Numbered from the stretch's first letter, positions 45,247-54,167 are shown. The stretch is 64,000 nucleotides of DNA from Bacillus sp. F19 (GCA_023823795.1 CP085710.1:1080001-1144000), one strand, 5' to 3'. Notes: generated by a model from the sequence alone, not told the origin. Numbers and translations are program-made.

Positions 45247-45885
45247 ATGAGTACAAATCACTCTGAATTCAGTGAAATTCCAAAAGTGGAACTAGTGAAC
45301 TTTTCATTTTCTCCTCCTGGTCCGATGGGATGGAGCTCAGCTGAATATGAATCGATGCTTGAAGATCCAGAGACTTTCTTGTCAAAGTATAAAATACGGC
45401 ATGCAGAGCCTGCGACTGGAAATGTAGAGCTAATTGAATTGCCATTAAAAAAACGGAAGCCTCAAGAAGCAATTATGGGTGTTGAGCCAATAAACGAAGT
45501 AATGCATGAGACCGTCCAATCTTTAACCCAAGAGCTGCAAGAGGCAGCAGAAGAACCTGCAGCTGCTTTATCTGAAGCAGCTGAGGTGAAAGCTGTTAAG
45601 GTGAAAAAAGAGAAAAAGCCTTCATCAAAGAAAAAAGGAAAAGACCAGCTGATTGTATCTGAACCTGCAGCTGAGATTCCTGAGACAGCAGTTCAGGAAT
45701 CTGCTGCTAATGAAGAAGAAATGATCCCTGCAGCGAGTCTAAAGGCTGAAGTAACTCAGAAGCTGTCTGCTTTTGAACAGCCAATAACCGATCAAGAACA
45801 ATCGGGTCTTCGCTTTACCTCATCAAGAAGAAAATCAAAATCAGGGCCTTCAGCGCGTAAAAACAAAGTTTTGTTTTTAGATTGA
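45247..45885 (+). CDS. YtxO-like spore coat protein
   Basis: 212 aa from ATG 45247, with AAAGGAGG 9 nt upstream. The first ~60 residues (VELVNFSFSPPGPMGWSSAE ... SKYKIRHAEPA) look folded. The rest is of low complexity with Ala/Glu runs and basic clusters (KKEKKPSSKKKGKDQ, then TSSRRKSKSGPSARKNKV at the end). The position after cotSA-cotS is that of B. subtilis ytxO, which gives the name. The basic clusters resemble those in the CotI extension. It has a strong terminator. Confidence 0.7.
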   Translation: MSTNHSEFSEIPKVELVNFSFSPPGPMGWSSAEYESMLEDPETFLSKYKIRHAEPATGNVELIELPLKKRKPQEAIMGVEPINEVMHETVQSLTQELQEAAEEPAAALSEAAEVKAVKVKKEKKPSSKKKGKDQLIVSEPAAEIPETAVQESAANEEEMIPAASLKAEVTQKLSAFEQPITDQEQSGLRFTSSRRKSKSGPSARKNKVLFLD

Positions 45886-45899
45886 AGGTTAGTAGTTTG

Positions 45900-45927
45900 A
45901 TATCAGCTTGCTGATATCTTTTTTTAA
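45900..45927 (+). terminator. Terminator of cotSA-cotS-ytxO
   Basis: Near-perfect palindrome GATATCAGC / GCTGATATC followed by TTTTTTT. Confidence 0.9.
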
Positions 45928-45954
45928 TATTGGCCGAACCAGAATGCCAAAAAT

Positions 45955-45986
45955 TAAAAGAACCAGCATTTAGCCGGTTCTTTTAA
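45955..45986 (-). terminator. Terminator of ytcABC
   Basis: On the minus strand AAAAGAACCGGC pairs partly with GGTTCTTTT and ends in T residues. It overlaps the end of ytcC. Confidence 0.65.
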
Positions 45987-47113
45987 GCGTTAATATATAT
46001 TTGTTCCAATTTTCTTGCTGTCTTAAAAAAAGAAAAATTCTTTTCAGCATAGTGCCGTCCATTTGTCCCTAGAACTGCAGAAAGAGTGCTGTTCGCAAGG
46101 AAGTCTGAGATGTGTGCTGCAAATGCCTCTGGCTGATCATACTCTTTGATCACATAGCCATTCATACCATTGATGATTACTTCTGCATTTCCCCCGCGAT
46201 CAGTGGTGATAATCGGCAGCCCGGCTGCCATGGCCTCGTAATGAATTCTCGCCAAAGGTTCATGCCACTGCGAGCTGCATACGAGCATATCTCCCATGAG
46301 AAGTACATTTGGTATTTCTTCAGAAGGTATATATTTTGTAAAAAGGATATGTTTATTTAAAGGCTCTGATTCATCGTATAAGTACTGAACATATTCATTT
46401 ATTCCATTTTCACTGAACCATTTTCCTCCGACAATGACTAAAACGGCGTCAGGGTGCTCTTTAATGACTTCCTCCATTGCTCTTATTAAAATATGGGGTC
46501 CTTTAGTCCGGCTTAATCTTCCGATAAAAAGGATCACTTTTTTATTTTGCAGTCCGTATTTCTTCCTCCATAAATCCTTAATTTTGATGCCTTCAGGAGA
46601 CCCGCTGGGATAAAACTTTGAAAAATCAACACCAGAGTATACTACATGAGTTTTTTCTTCTGCCTCTGGATAGCGGACGGTGACAGTGCGTTTAATGTAT
46701 TCACTCACTGTTGTGATTGCATCGCAGTCTTTAATGGCTGTCAATGCCTGATTGGGTTTTAGTTTTCTCGTTGAGAACATATCGTTATGCAGGCTGAGAA
46801 TCAGTTTGCTGTCCGGGGAAGCCTGTTTATATCTCCAAATTTCGTTCGGGCGATTAAAAACATGAATATGTGTAAACGATTTTCCCTTTAGATTATGTGC
46901 TGCCTCCTCATGAAAGGATGACCTTGGAAAACGAATATATGCAATGCCATTTTCAGTATTCTCAGCAGGGAGAAGAGGGTCTGTAATCGAATAAATTGTG
47001 ACGCTGTACTTTTGGCTGAAATAAGGGGAGATGCCGTCCAGCATAAGCTGAATGGCACCTCCTTTCACAGCTGGTGCGGGCAGTTTTTCCGTGCAGATAA
47101 AGGCGAGATTCAT
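45983..47113 (-). CDS. ytcC: Glycosyltransferase YtcC (CotSA paralog)
   Basis: 376 aa, GT4. It is very similar in outline to CotSA (42982): the start MNLAFICTEKLPAPAVKGGA, the donor-domain VILFIGRLSRTKGPHILIRA, and HYEAMAAGLPIITTDRGGNA with the EX7E pair. It is the last gene of the ytcA-ytcB-ytcC operon. The start overlaps the ytcB stop by four bases. It probably adds a sugar made by YtcA/YtcB to a spore surface polysaccharide, which is inferred from context. Confidence 0.88.
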   Translation of the reverse strand: MNLAFICTEKLPAPAVKGGAIQLMLDGISPYFSQKYSVTIYSITDPLLPAENTENGIAYIRFPRSSFHEEAAHNLKGKSFTHIHVFNRPNEIWRYKQASPDSKLILSLHNDMFSTRKLKPNQALTAIKDCDAITTVSEYIKRTVTVRYPEAEEKTHVVYSGVDFSKFYPSGSPEGIKIKDLWRKKYGLQNKKVILFIGRLSRTKGPHILIRAMEEVIKEHPDAVLVIVGGKWFSENGINEYVQYLYDESEPLNKHILFTKYIPSEEIPNVLLMGDMLVCSSQWHEPLARIHYEAMAAGLPIITTDRGGNAEVIINGMNGYVIKEYDQPEAFAAHISDFLANSTLSAVLGTNGRHYAEKNFSFFKTARKLEQIYINA

Positions 47114-48066
47114 GGCGATTCTCCTTTTAAAATGACCTTCATATAGTCAAATTCTTTTATAAGCCCTTCGCGAAGGGAAATATCAGGTGAATAGCCTAAT
47201 ACCTTCGCTGCGTGAGAGATATCTGCATGAGTGTGCTTCGGTTCTCCGGTAGCTGCATCTAAATACCGAATGACAGCTTTCTTGCCTGCAATTTTTTCAA
47301 TTTCAGTTATGATTTCATGAATGGCTGCTCTTTCCTTTCCGCCGATGTTAAAAATTTTTCCGATGGTATTCTCTGCGTTCATGACAGCGGCTGTTCCCTT
47401 AACGCAATCATCAATGTACGTAAAATCACGGGATTGAGTGCCGTCGCCAAATAAAGTGAGCGGCTGATCCGTTAAAATTTGTTTAAAGAAGCGGTGAAAG
47501 GCCATGTCTGGCCGCTGTCTTGGACCATACACGGTAAAATAGCGCAAAATCGTAACAGGAACATCAAAGTTCTGATGATAAACGGAGCATAAATGCTCGC
47601 CTGCAAGCTTTGTTACCCCATAAGGCGAGAGCGGATCGGGCATGGTATCCTCAGGGACCATTCCATGTTTGTATCCATAAATAGAAGAGGTGGAAGCATA
47701 GATGAACTTTTTGAGACTTACAGACTTAGCAGCCTCCAATAAACGCTGTGTAGCAAGGATATTATTTTCAGTATAAGGAAAAAAGTCCTTTCCCCAGCTT
47801 GCTCTTACTCCAGGAATACCTGCAAGGTGATAGACGATATCTGCTTTTTTCAGGAGGCCGGCACAGTCAATATTCATGATTGATTCTTTAATCAGCTTAA
47901 AGCGAGGATGCGGCAGCAGATTAAATGCGTTTAAATCTTTCAAAGAGCCTGGTGTGGGACCGATAAAACAATCGATCCCGATAACTGTATTTTCTTCTTG
48001 TTCCAGCAGCTTTTCGCATAAATGAGAGCCAATAAATCCAGCGCATCCTGTCACAATGATTCTCAT
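47110..48066 (-). CDS. ytcB: NAD-dependent sugar-nucleotide epimerase/dehydratase YtcB
   Basis: 318 aa, extended SDR. It has the Rossmann motif VTGCAGFIGSHLCEKLLEQ at the start, Ser/Thr in YASTSSIYGYKHG and the catalytic Tyr-x3-Lys in SPYGVTKLAGEHLC. The NAD site and the TVYGPRQRPDMAFHRF stretch fit the UDP-glucose/UDP-glucuronate 4-epimerase group. With the UDP-glucose dehydrogenase next to it, UDP-galacturonate is a likely product (inference). It overlaps both neighbours by four bases. Confidence 0.88.
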   Translation of the reverse strand: MRIIVTGCAGFIGSHLCEKLLEQEENTVIGIDCFIGPTPGSLKDLNAFNLLPHPRFKLIKESIMNIDCAGLLKKADIVYHLAGIPGVRASWGKDFFPYTENNILATQRLLEAAKSVSLKKFIYASTSSIYGYKHGMVPEDTMPDPLSPYGVTKLAGEHLCSVYHQNFDVPVTILRYFTVYGPRQRPDMAFHRFFKQILTDQPLTLFGDGTQSRDFTYIDDCVKGTAAVMNAENTIGKIFNIGGKERAAIHEIITEIEKIAGKKAVIRYLDAATGEPKHTHADISHAAKVLGYSPDISLREGLIKEFDYMKVILKGESP

Positions 48067-49349
48067 AGGCGGCCAACTCCAATATAATCTAAGTCAGCTT
48101 TCCTGATGAGAACAGGATTAAGACAATTTCTTGCATCGATCACAGATCTGCCTTTCATAATACGCCGTACCTGCTTCCAGTCGAGGCCGATGATTTGCTT
48201 CCAATCCGTTGCGACAACAATTAGATCTGCATCCAGTATAGCTTCATAAGGAGTCTCAGTCTGCTCAACCATACTGAGCTCTTTTGGCAAAGCTGCTTTG
48301 GGATCATAAGCAGACACTGTACATCCATATTCATGGAGTTTTTTAATGAATGCAACAGCTGGGGATTCCCGGATATCATTTGTATTTGGTTTAAAAGCAA
48401 TGCCAAGAACGGCAATTTTCATAGAGGACAGAGCCGGAAACATGGTTTTTATTTTCTCAAAATAGACGTTGATTTGTGTGGCATTCACAGATTGAACAGC
48501 ATCCAGTATGAGCGGCTGCAGCCCGTTATCTTTAGCAGTAAAGCTTAACGCTTTTAAGTCTTTTGGAAAACAGGAGCCTCCGTACCCAATACCTGCCTGC
48601 AAAAAAGAATGGCCAATTCTCGCATCCAGGCCGATCCCTTTAGCTACATGTGTTACATCCGCGCCAAAAAGTTCACAAACTCGGGCGATTTCATTGATAA
48701 AACTGATTTTAGCAGCTAAAAATGCATTAGAAGCATATTTAATCAATTCTGCTCCAGCATAATTTGTTACGATGACGGGCGCTTCAATTCCTTTATAGAG
48801 TTCATTTAATTTATCAAGTAAATCCTCGTTTTCTTCCGCTAAGCCATAAACAATCCGATCAGGAAACTTCATATCATGAAGAGCTGATCCTTCCCTCAAA
48901 AATTCCGGATTTGAAACAAGATCAAATAGGGAAGCCTGATATCCTTTTTCTTTCAGCAATTCCAGGATTGCGGCATTGGTGCCCGGAGGAACTGTACTTT
49001 TTATTATGATTATTTTATAGGAAGCGAGATGGTCCGTCACATCAATCATCGCTTTATATAGAAAGCTTAAATTAGAGCTGCCATCCGGTAGGGACGGTGT
49101 TCCTACTGCCATAATAATGATTTCTGCATTGCTTATGCCTGATGAAAGATCGTCAGTAAAGCGGAGCCTGCTTTTATTTTTCTGGACGCAATCTTCTAAA
49201 TCAGGTTCAAAAATTGGAATAGAGCCGTTCTGCAACGATGCAATCTTATCAGTGTCTTGATCGATGCATGTAACGTGATGACCAAGATCTGAGAGAACTG
49301 CTGCAGTTGTTAAGCCAACATAGCCAGCGCCAATCACGCAAACATTCAT
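48063..49349 (-). CDS. ytcA: UDP-glucose 6-dehydrogenase YtcA
   Basis: 428 aa. The NAD fold VIGAGYVGLTTAAVLSDLGH is at residues 4-23. VGTPSLPDGSSNLSF, STVPPGTNAAIL and the catalytic Cys in GIGYGGSCFPKDLKAL near residue 258 are present. FKPNTNDIRESPAVAFIKKL is the C-terminal domain signature. It oxidises UDP-glucose to UDP-glucuronate. First gene of the ytcABC operon with AAAGGGG upstream. In B. subtilis ytcABC is a late sporulation operon near cotS. Confidence 0.93.
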   Translation of the reverse strand: MNVCVIGAGYVGLTTAAVLSDLGHHVTCIDQDTDKIASLQNGSIPIFEPDLEDCVQKNKSRLRFTDDLSSGISNAEIIIMAVGTPSLPDGSSNLSFLYKAMIDVTDHLASYKIIIIKSTVPPGTNAAILELLKEKGYQASLFDLVSNPEFLREGSALHDMKFPDRIVYGLAEENEDLLDKLNELYKGIEAPVIVTNYAGAELIKYASNAFLAAKISFINEIARVCELFGADVTHVAKGIGLDARIGHSFLQAGIGYGGSCFPKDLKALSFTAKDNGLQPLILDAVQSVNATQINVYFEKIKTMFPALSSMKIAVLGIAFKPNTNDIRESPAVAFIKKLHEYGCTVSAYDPKAALPKELSMVEQTETPYEAILDADLIVVATDWKQIIGLDWKQVRRIMKGRSVIDARNCLNPVLIRKADLDYIGVGRL

Positions 49350-49566
49350 AGTAGAAACCCCTTTCTAAACACCATCTCCCATAGCCTATTATGAAACAAG
49401 CATGAAAGGTTACAGCAGATGAGAAAAAACTCATAAAAGGGCCTTTTCACAGGGACAAATTACCTTCAGGGCATCTTGTGAATAGGCTACAACATAAAAA
49501 AATGAAGAGCGAGTGAGGTAGAAGAATTCTTATCTTTACCTTGAGCAGAGGAGTGAATCTTCTCAG

Positions 49567-50649
49567 ATGGAAACAATTGCGCATTATTTAACGGAAGATG
49601 TGAAAATCAATCAGCGCTTTATATATAATCAAATGGTTTATCAGGGGCTGTACCGCTCTATTGTAATCGGTCCATTTCAAAGGAAGCATGACACGGATTT
49701 CCCCTTAGATTCTTTTTATAATATAAATGAGATCCCGGATCTGACTGCCTTTTTTAACGAACAGAGGGTAGCCGCCATTCATGCACATCATGGCAAGCAT
49801 GCCGTTGATGTCTTTCCGCTTGCCATGCAGCATAACCTTCCATTTATAGTCAGCATCCGCGGTTCTGACGGTTCGGCACAAAGCGAAGCGCTGTATAATA
49901 GAAACTTTTCGCGTTACCGTTCAATTGTCAATCATGACAGTTTATTCGTGCCGGTTTGTGAATATCTTGGAAATGAGCTTCTGAAGCTTGGGGTTCCAAA
50001 CTGTAAAATAAATGTTCTGTATGGAGGAATTGACCTGGATGTGTTTCCATTTCAAGAACGCCACAAACCTGCTGATGGGGAGTTTGTCATCATTTCAGTC
50101 GGCAGACTGGTTCAAAAAAAGGGGCATGATACACTGATACGAGCTTTTAAGTCGGTCCATGAAACATATCCGAATATTAAGCTTAAAATCATTGGAGGCG
50201 GAAAGGAGAGAGCTAATCTCGAAGCGCTGATCGGGGAACTGCATCTAACGAATGCTGTGTTTTTATTAGGAAAAATGAGCTTGTTTGATATAGCAGAAGA
50301 ACTGAAAAAAGCGCACCTCTTTTGTTTGCCGAGTGAAATAGCCCAAAACGGAGATGTGGAAGGCATTCCAAATGCTATTAAAGAAGCGATGGCGATTGGT
50401 CTACCCGTGATATCAACCAGGCATGCAGGGATACCTGAGATGATTTCTCATCTTCGCACAGGCTATTTAATTGAAGAAAGAAATGTTCAGCAGCTCTCGG
50501 ACGGAATTGAATCATTCCTCCGTTCACAAGAAACATGGAGTGACTATACCCGTGCTGCAAGACATGTGATTGAAGAACGATTCGACTTGAAAAAACAGCT
50601 GATCAAGCAGCATGAGATGTATGATAAATTTCTTAAGAAGAATTGGTAA
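49567..50649 (+). CDS. GT4 family glycosyltransferase
   Basis: 360 aa. The N-terminal acceptor domain has HYLTEDVKINQRFIYNQMVY, PFIVSIRGSDGS near residue 98 and VPVCEYLGNELLKLGVP. The donor domain has VISVGRLVQKKGHDTLIRAF, KLKIIGGGKERANLE and GDVEGIPNAIKEAMAIGLPV with the EX7E motif. It resembles colanic-acid or exopolysaccharide transferases. The ribosome site (GAGGAG) is 13 nt ahead of the ATG, which is long, so the start is not certain. Divergent from ytcABC and probably part of the same spore polysaccharide pathway (context only). Confidence 0.82.
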   Translation: METIAHYLTEDVKINQRFIYNQMVYQGLYRSIVIGPFQRKHDTDFPLDSFYNINEIPDLTAFFNEQRVAAIHAHHGKHAVDVFPLAMQHNLPFIVSIRGSDGSAQSEALYNRNFSRYRSIVNHDSLFVPVCEYLGNELLKLGVPNCKINVLYGGIDLDVFPFQERHKPADGEFVIISVGRLVQKKGHDTLIRAFKSVHETYPNIKLKIIGGGKERANLEALIGELHLTNAVFLLGKMSLFDIAEELKKAHLFCLPSEIAQNGDVEGIPNAIKEAMAIGLPVISTRHAGIPEMISHLRTGYLIEERNVQQLSDGIESFLRSQETWSDYTRAARHVIEERFDLKKQLIKQHEMYDKFLKKNW

Positions 50650-50651
50650 TA

Positions 50652-50679
50652 AACGCAGAATGAAATCTGCGTTTTTTTC
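50652..50679 (+). terminator. Terminator of the GT4 gene
   Basis: AACGCAGA / TCTGCGTT stem with an ATGAAA-type loop and a T run, just after the stop. Confidence 0.88.
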
Positions 50680-50784
50680 TGCTGCAATTAAGAAATGCCC
50701 AAGTGCCTTGGTCAGCGCAGGCATGGAGGATCCATTCTGTCTGAGGATTAAGACGCTGAGTACGGCAATCTTTCTTATCCAATA

Positions 50785-50806
50785 AAAAAAACACCTGACT
50801 AGGTGC
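50785..50806 (-). terminator. Terminator of the HipA-like gene, containing its stop codon
   Basis: CACCT/AGGTG palindrome read on the minus strand as GCACCTAGTCAGGTG then eight T residues. The TAG stop of the gene is in the loop. Confidence 0.75.
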
Positions 50807-51587
50807 CAAAGTATTTGCTGTTTGCATCTATGATAAGCTGAGGAAGCTCATGCAATCCCTCTCTTTTTAAAAAGGCAAGCAGCTTCTCTTTTTCCTGCTT
50901 CGTGACATTCCAATCAGATGGGATTTCTGCAAGAATCGCCCGAATGTCCTCTTGCTTTACATTTCTCATTTTTTCACTGAAATCATAAAGCAAAAGGGGA
51001 TCCATAAGAAGCGAACTAGCCCATTTGTATACAGGCATATCAACGCGGTAAACAGGCTCTTTAGAAAGTGTTTCTTCATTCCATACATACATGCCCGGAA
51101 AGCATCTGCCATGATCAATCATCCAAAAGAAATAGGTTCCGTTTTCTTTTTCTTCAAACAGTATATTTGTCCGGCTGCGGTCATTGTTGTTCACCCACTG
51201 ATCAAACACGAGCATTCCCGCCAGGTCTTTCATATTTACAAGGTTTTCTTTTTGCGGAGGCATTGAAAGCTCTGCATAGGATTTTACATTTGTCAGAAAT
51301 GGAAAAGCCAGATGGTTACCCTGCTTATAAGAAGAATAGCGGCATGCAGGTATTTCTGCCAGAGAGTCTTCAGGCATATGAACAACCTTTAGCGGCAAAC
51401 ACGGCAAATCAAGAAGATGGGCAAGCTTTGCTGTAAGCCACTCATTTACTATTTCCCGTTTGCGGTAGTGCCGCACCATATGAAATTTAACCACATAATG
51501 ATTCCCATCACTGAATAAAAACAGCTGCGCATAATTTCCTTCCAATGTTTTTAAGTATTGGATTGGCATGATCTCTTTATCTGACAA
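50799..51587 (-). CDS. HipA-like kinase-fold protein
   Basis: 262 aa. It has the features of the HipA-like (HipA_2) group: a phosphate-loop-like N-terminal beta region (FSDGNHYVVKFHMVRHYRKR), the catalytic-like segment VFDQWVNNNDRSRTNILFEE near residue 130, and FFWMIDHGRCFPGMYVWNEE with the metal Asp. The N-D-R...N and D-H-G residues expected in a kinase are kept. No HipB-like antitoxin gene is adjacent, so a toxin role is not supported. A role in the coat, like CotH or the CotS family, is possible but unproven. GGGGGAT lies upstream of the ATG. Confidence 0.72.
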   Translation of the reverse strand: MSDKEIMPIQYLKTLEGNYAQLFLFSDGNHYVVKFHMVRHYRKREIVNEWLTAKLAHLLDLPCLPLKVVHMPEDSLAEIPACRYSSYKQGNHLAFPFLTNVKSYAELSMPPQKENLVNMKDLAGMLVFDQWVNNNDRSRTNILFEEKENGTYFFWMIDHGRCFPGMYVWNEETLSKEPVYRVDMPVYKWASSLLMDPLLLYDFSEKMRNVKQEDIRAILAEIPSDWNVTKQEKEKLLAFLKREGLHELPQLIIDANSKYFGT

Positions 51588-51632
51588 GTATCCATCCCCC
51601 TTATACTAGGAAGAGCTGTTATAGACAGCTCT

Positions 51633-51908
51633 TTACTCATCCTCTCCTTCAACAGCATCTTCACTGAGCGGAAGTTCAAGTTCAGTAATTTCATCTAAAT
51701 GGAAAGTCACGGGTTCTCCTCCATTTTCATAAAAACGGTCGATGATAAAAGCAGCTTTTTCATCATCTGAATTGTATGATTTGAAGGCAGCTTCATAATG
51801 AATTTTTTCCCCGAGATGAACATTTACTTCATCCCCCGCTGTTATTCCGGCCAATTTTTGTTTTATATCATTTGATTCTTCAAAGTTAAAAAAGATTACT
51901 TTGCCCAT
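51633..51908 (-). CDS. Conserved hypothetical protein
   Basis: 91 aa from the ATG at 51906-51908, with AAAGGAGGATATT upstream. The longer frame to 52025 has no site. It starts MGKVIFFNFEESNDIKQKLA, is acidic and ends LPLSEDAVEGEDE. The short beta-rich pattern (GDEVNVHLGEKIHYEAAFKS) suggests a small barrel or ubiquitin-like fold. Family unknown to me. It lies between the HipA-like gene and yjcA, on the opposite strand to yjcA. Confidence 0.65.
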   Translation of the reverse strand: MGKVIFFNFEESNDIKQKLAGITAGDEVNVHLGEKIHYEAAFKSYNSDDEKAAFIIDRFYENGGEPVTFHLDEITELELPLSEDAVEGEDE

Positions 51909-52051
51909 AATATCCTCCTTTGATGCTCCATTTCCTATACAGTATATGTAACACCTCTCCAGAAAGTTAACCAGTAAACGCGAACTTCGGTCATAAACGC
52001 CATGACCTTTCATAAAATGTATCATTATCCAAAGCAGAGAAGGAGATATAT

Positions 52052-52402
52052 ATGATTGGATGGATCGACTTTATTTTACTGTTTTTAGCGAGCTTCAGGC
52101 TTACCAGGTTGCTTGTTTTTGATAAAATAACAGCTTTTATCAGAAGGCCTTTTCATAAGGAAGCGGAAGAGGTTTTGCCTGATGGAAGCACACTTTCCTA
52201 TATTGAAATAAAGGGAGAGGGGCTTCAGAAGTGGATTGGCGAATTGCTCAGCTGTTACTGGTGTACGGGTATTTGGACTTCTGCCTTTCTGTATATTATT
52301 TTCGTTAACATGCCGGACCTCGCATCTCCCCTGATACTCATTCTGGCGATCGCAGGCTGTGCAGCGATTCTTGAATCTATTATTGAAAAATTAATCTTCT
52401 AA
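52052..52402 (+). CDS. yjcA: DUF1360 sporulation membrane protein YjcA
   Basis: 116 aa with two or three membrane helices (about residues 2-22 and 85-116). The family signature FLASFRLTRLLVFDKITAFI at the start and LLSCYWCTGIWTSAFLYIIF with the conserved CxxC around residue 71 are visible. DUF1360 proteins including YjcA and CotYjcA-type products are linked to sporulation in B. subtilis, where yjcA precedes yjcZ and spoVIF as here. AAGGAG is upstream. Its terminator follows directly. Confidence 0.87.
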   Translation: MIGWIDFILLFLASFRLTRLLVFDKITAFIRRPFHKEAEEVLPDGSTLSYIEIKGEGLQKWIGELLSCYWCTGIWTSAFLYIIFVNMPDLASPLILILAIAGCAAILESIIEKLIF

Positions 52403-52434
52403 AAAAAGAGTCTATGCCGCTAGACTCTTTTTTG
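52403..52434 (+). terminator. Terminator of yjcA
   Basis: AAAAGAGTCT / AGACTCTTTT stem with an 8-nt loop and trailing T residues. Confidence 0.9.
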
Positions 52435-52451
52435 TATTCTTTGCACATAAT

Positions 52452-52537
52452 CTCTGGACTGGACTAAAAAAGAGCATTTTTCCTGTCTGGTCCTTATCTG
52501 TCTTCTTGCACTAAACAGTCGGCTCCGCTTTTCTTTA
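52452..52537 (+). repeat. Dispersed intergenic repeat copy
   Basis: Shares GACTAAAAAAGAGCATTTTT, CCTTATCTGTCTTCTTGC, CTAAACAGTCGG and CTCCGCTTTTCTT with the family at 20.5 and 21.2 kb. It runs up to the end of the gene at 52535. Confidence 0.65.
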
Positions 52538-53332
52538 TTGAATCGAGATTTTGTTTAACGAGGGCACTCCCCTCTGCAGTTCTTTGGTGTAAACAAAGCC
52601 ATTTACGGTTATGGGACGGCTGTCTGGTTTTGGGAAGGATATTTCGAAACTTGAGAAAACTAGATGATCATTTGGTTTAATTGGTGCATCGATTAAAGGC
52701 TGGAGCCAGTATTGATTGTCGCTGCGGATTCGCTCACGCCAATTTTCATGGACGTGTTTCCAATGATTATTTGCAGCATCTTCGTAAATTTTAGTATCAT
52801 CCATTTTTCGCTGCAGGATGATTTTTCCGCTTAATGATCCAAAGAGAAGCGGTGTAATTTGAATACAGATAATCGGCTGGTGCAGAGGCTGATTACCGGT
52901 GTTTTTTAGGATGAAGTCTCCAAATACAGTCAAGTTGTCATCTTCTCCCTGAGGAAGGAGAATGGAAGCCTGAAAGTGGGCACTTGCTTGCACAACCGGT
53001 TCTATGACTGCTGGTTTTGCCTGATCTTCCTGCATCAATATTTTTTTGCGCAGATCAGCTGTCCGTTTTTTTTCTTCCTCAAGAGCGACTTCTAGTGTGA
53101 GCACTTTTTTCTCAAGCTTAAACACCTCTTTTTCAAACTGATCGGTGTGGGTGTGGAGTGCTTCGTTCAGTTTTTCCTGCAAATACTGATTCCGGATGAG
53201 CTCTTTCTTTACTTGATTTTCTGCGTCATTGACAAGCTGCTGCATACGGCTTAGTTCAGAACGGTAATGCAGAATTTGCTGCTGCAGCTGAAGAGAGCGC
53301 TCACCGGAATTGGGCTTTTCTTGCTTTTTCAT
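52535..53332 (-). CDS. Coiled-coil protein of unknown function, probably sporulation-related
   Basis: 265 aa. Residues about 10-105 form a long heptad-rich coiled coil (RSELSRMQQLVNDAENQVKK ... FEKEVFKLEKKVLTLEVALE). Residues about 120-265 form a beta-rich globular part (ASILLPQGEDDNLTVFGDFI ... VFSSFEISFPKPDSRPITVN). I do not recognise the family. It lies in the gap between yjcA and the small coat-type genes, where B. subtilis has other genes. GGAGCTG is the ribosome site. A role in coat assembly is suggested only by the neighbourhood. Confidence 0.7.
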   Translation of the reverse strand: MKKQEKPNSGERSLQLQQQILHYRSELSRMQQLVNDAENQVKKELIRNQYLQEKLNEALHTHTDQFEKEVFKLEKKVLTLEVALEEEKKRTADLRKKILMQEDQAKPAVIEPVVQASAHFQASILLPQGEDDNLTVFGDFILKNTGNQPLHQPIICIQITPLLFGSLSGKIILQRKMDDTKIYEDAANNHWKHVHENWRERIRSDNQYWLQPLIDAPIKPNDHLVFSSFEISFPKPDSRPITVNGFVYTKELQRGVPSLNKISIQ

Positions 53333-53412
53333 TTTTGCAGCTCCTTTCTGAACTCCCTAAAGCATATGTATGAAGGAAAGCATCAAATCATTTCTTGGTA
53401 CCCGCATATGAA

Positions 53413-53447
53413 ACAAAAAAAATAAGAGGCTGTATTTGATAACAGCC
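53413..53447 (-). terminator. Terminator of the Cys-rich coat-like gene
   Basis: GGCTGT / ACAGCC stem with an 8-nt loop, read on the minus strand into TCTTATTTTTTTTG. Confidence 0.8.
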
Positions 53448-53459
53448 ATCTTAGTTTAA

Positions 53460-54167
53460 TTAGTGTACTGGGAAGATTTCAGGGCATTGCGGCGGGAATT
53501 TCATGTTGTTGTCGCATGCACCGCTTGCTTCTGTTAACTCTTCACGCGGCTTACAGATTTTAGCTTCCACTTCTAGTTTCACGTCAGCTTCCATTTGGAT
53601 ATCTAAGCAGAATGAAATGGATACATCAAGTTGTGAGAACACGTCTGTGCAAACTAAAGTTGCATCGCACTCAAAGAAGTTAACATGGCAATCAAGTTCA
53701 GTTCCATCTGGAGCACAAAGGATGAATGTTTGAGCTGTAGCAAACGGAATTGGTCTTGATTCACAGATAACCATGTCATTTGCATCTAAGATTTCAACTG
53801 TTACAAAGCCTTTAACAAGTACTTTTACTCTTTGCAAAGTAACTTCGTCCCCGTTTGGAAGGGTTACAGTTACATCTTGACGTTTGTCTTGAGGTGAAAT
53901 CTCCATGCAGAGAAATGACTTGCTTTTCTCGTTTGGATCGATGCGATTACCGTCTTTATCACTTAGGAAGCAGTTTACTGTAACGTCTCTTGTATGCCCC
54001 ATGTTCTTTAAGAACATACAAATATCGTCTGTTTTGCCGTCGCAGTCAAATATTTCATCTAAATCATCGTCGTTTATACTGATTAGAGGCAGGTCTACTG
54101 AACGTGTAACCCAGTCGAACACTTTACGCGTATTAATACAAACTTTTTCTTTTCTAGATTGACTCAC
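53460..54167 (-). CDS. Cysteine-rich beta protein, probable spore coat or surface component
   Basis: 235 aa with about fifteen Cys spread along the chain (FDCDGKTDDIC, NCFLSD, CMEI, ILCAPDGTELDCHVNFFECD, TLVCTD and others). The beta-strand periodicity is strong (VTVTLPNGDEVTLQRVKVLV then VKGFVTVEILDANDMVICES). The start VCINTRKVFDWVTRSVDLPL resembles SPOCS-type (DUF3794) coat or cortex proteins, but I cannot assign the family with certainty. It has AGGAGG upstream and a sigma-K-type promoter 73 bp upstream. Late mother-cell expression and disulfide cross-linking in the coat or exosporium are inferred. Confidence 0.7.
   Translation of the reverse strand: MSQSRKEKVCINTRKVFDWVTRSVDLPLISINDDDLDEIFDCDGKTDDICMFLKNMGHTRDVTVNCFLSDKDGNRIDPNEKSKSFLCMEISPQDKRQDVTVTLPNGDEVTLQRVKVLVKGFVTVEILDANDMVICESRPIPFATAQTFILCAPDGTELDCHVNFFECDATLVCTDVFSQLDVSISFCLDIQMEADVKLEVEAKICKPREELTEASGACDNNMKFPPQCPEIFPVH

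Noticed and set aside
50799-51587. HipBA toxin-antitoxin system
   Set aside because: No HipB-like small DNA-binding protein gene is adjacent. The protein is only HipA-like in its kinase motifs.
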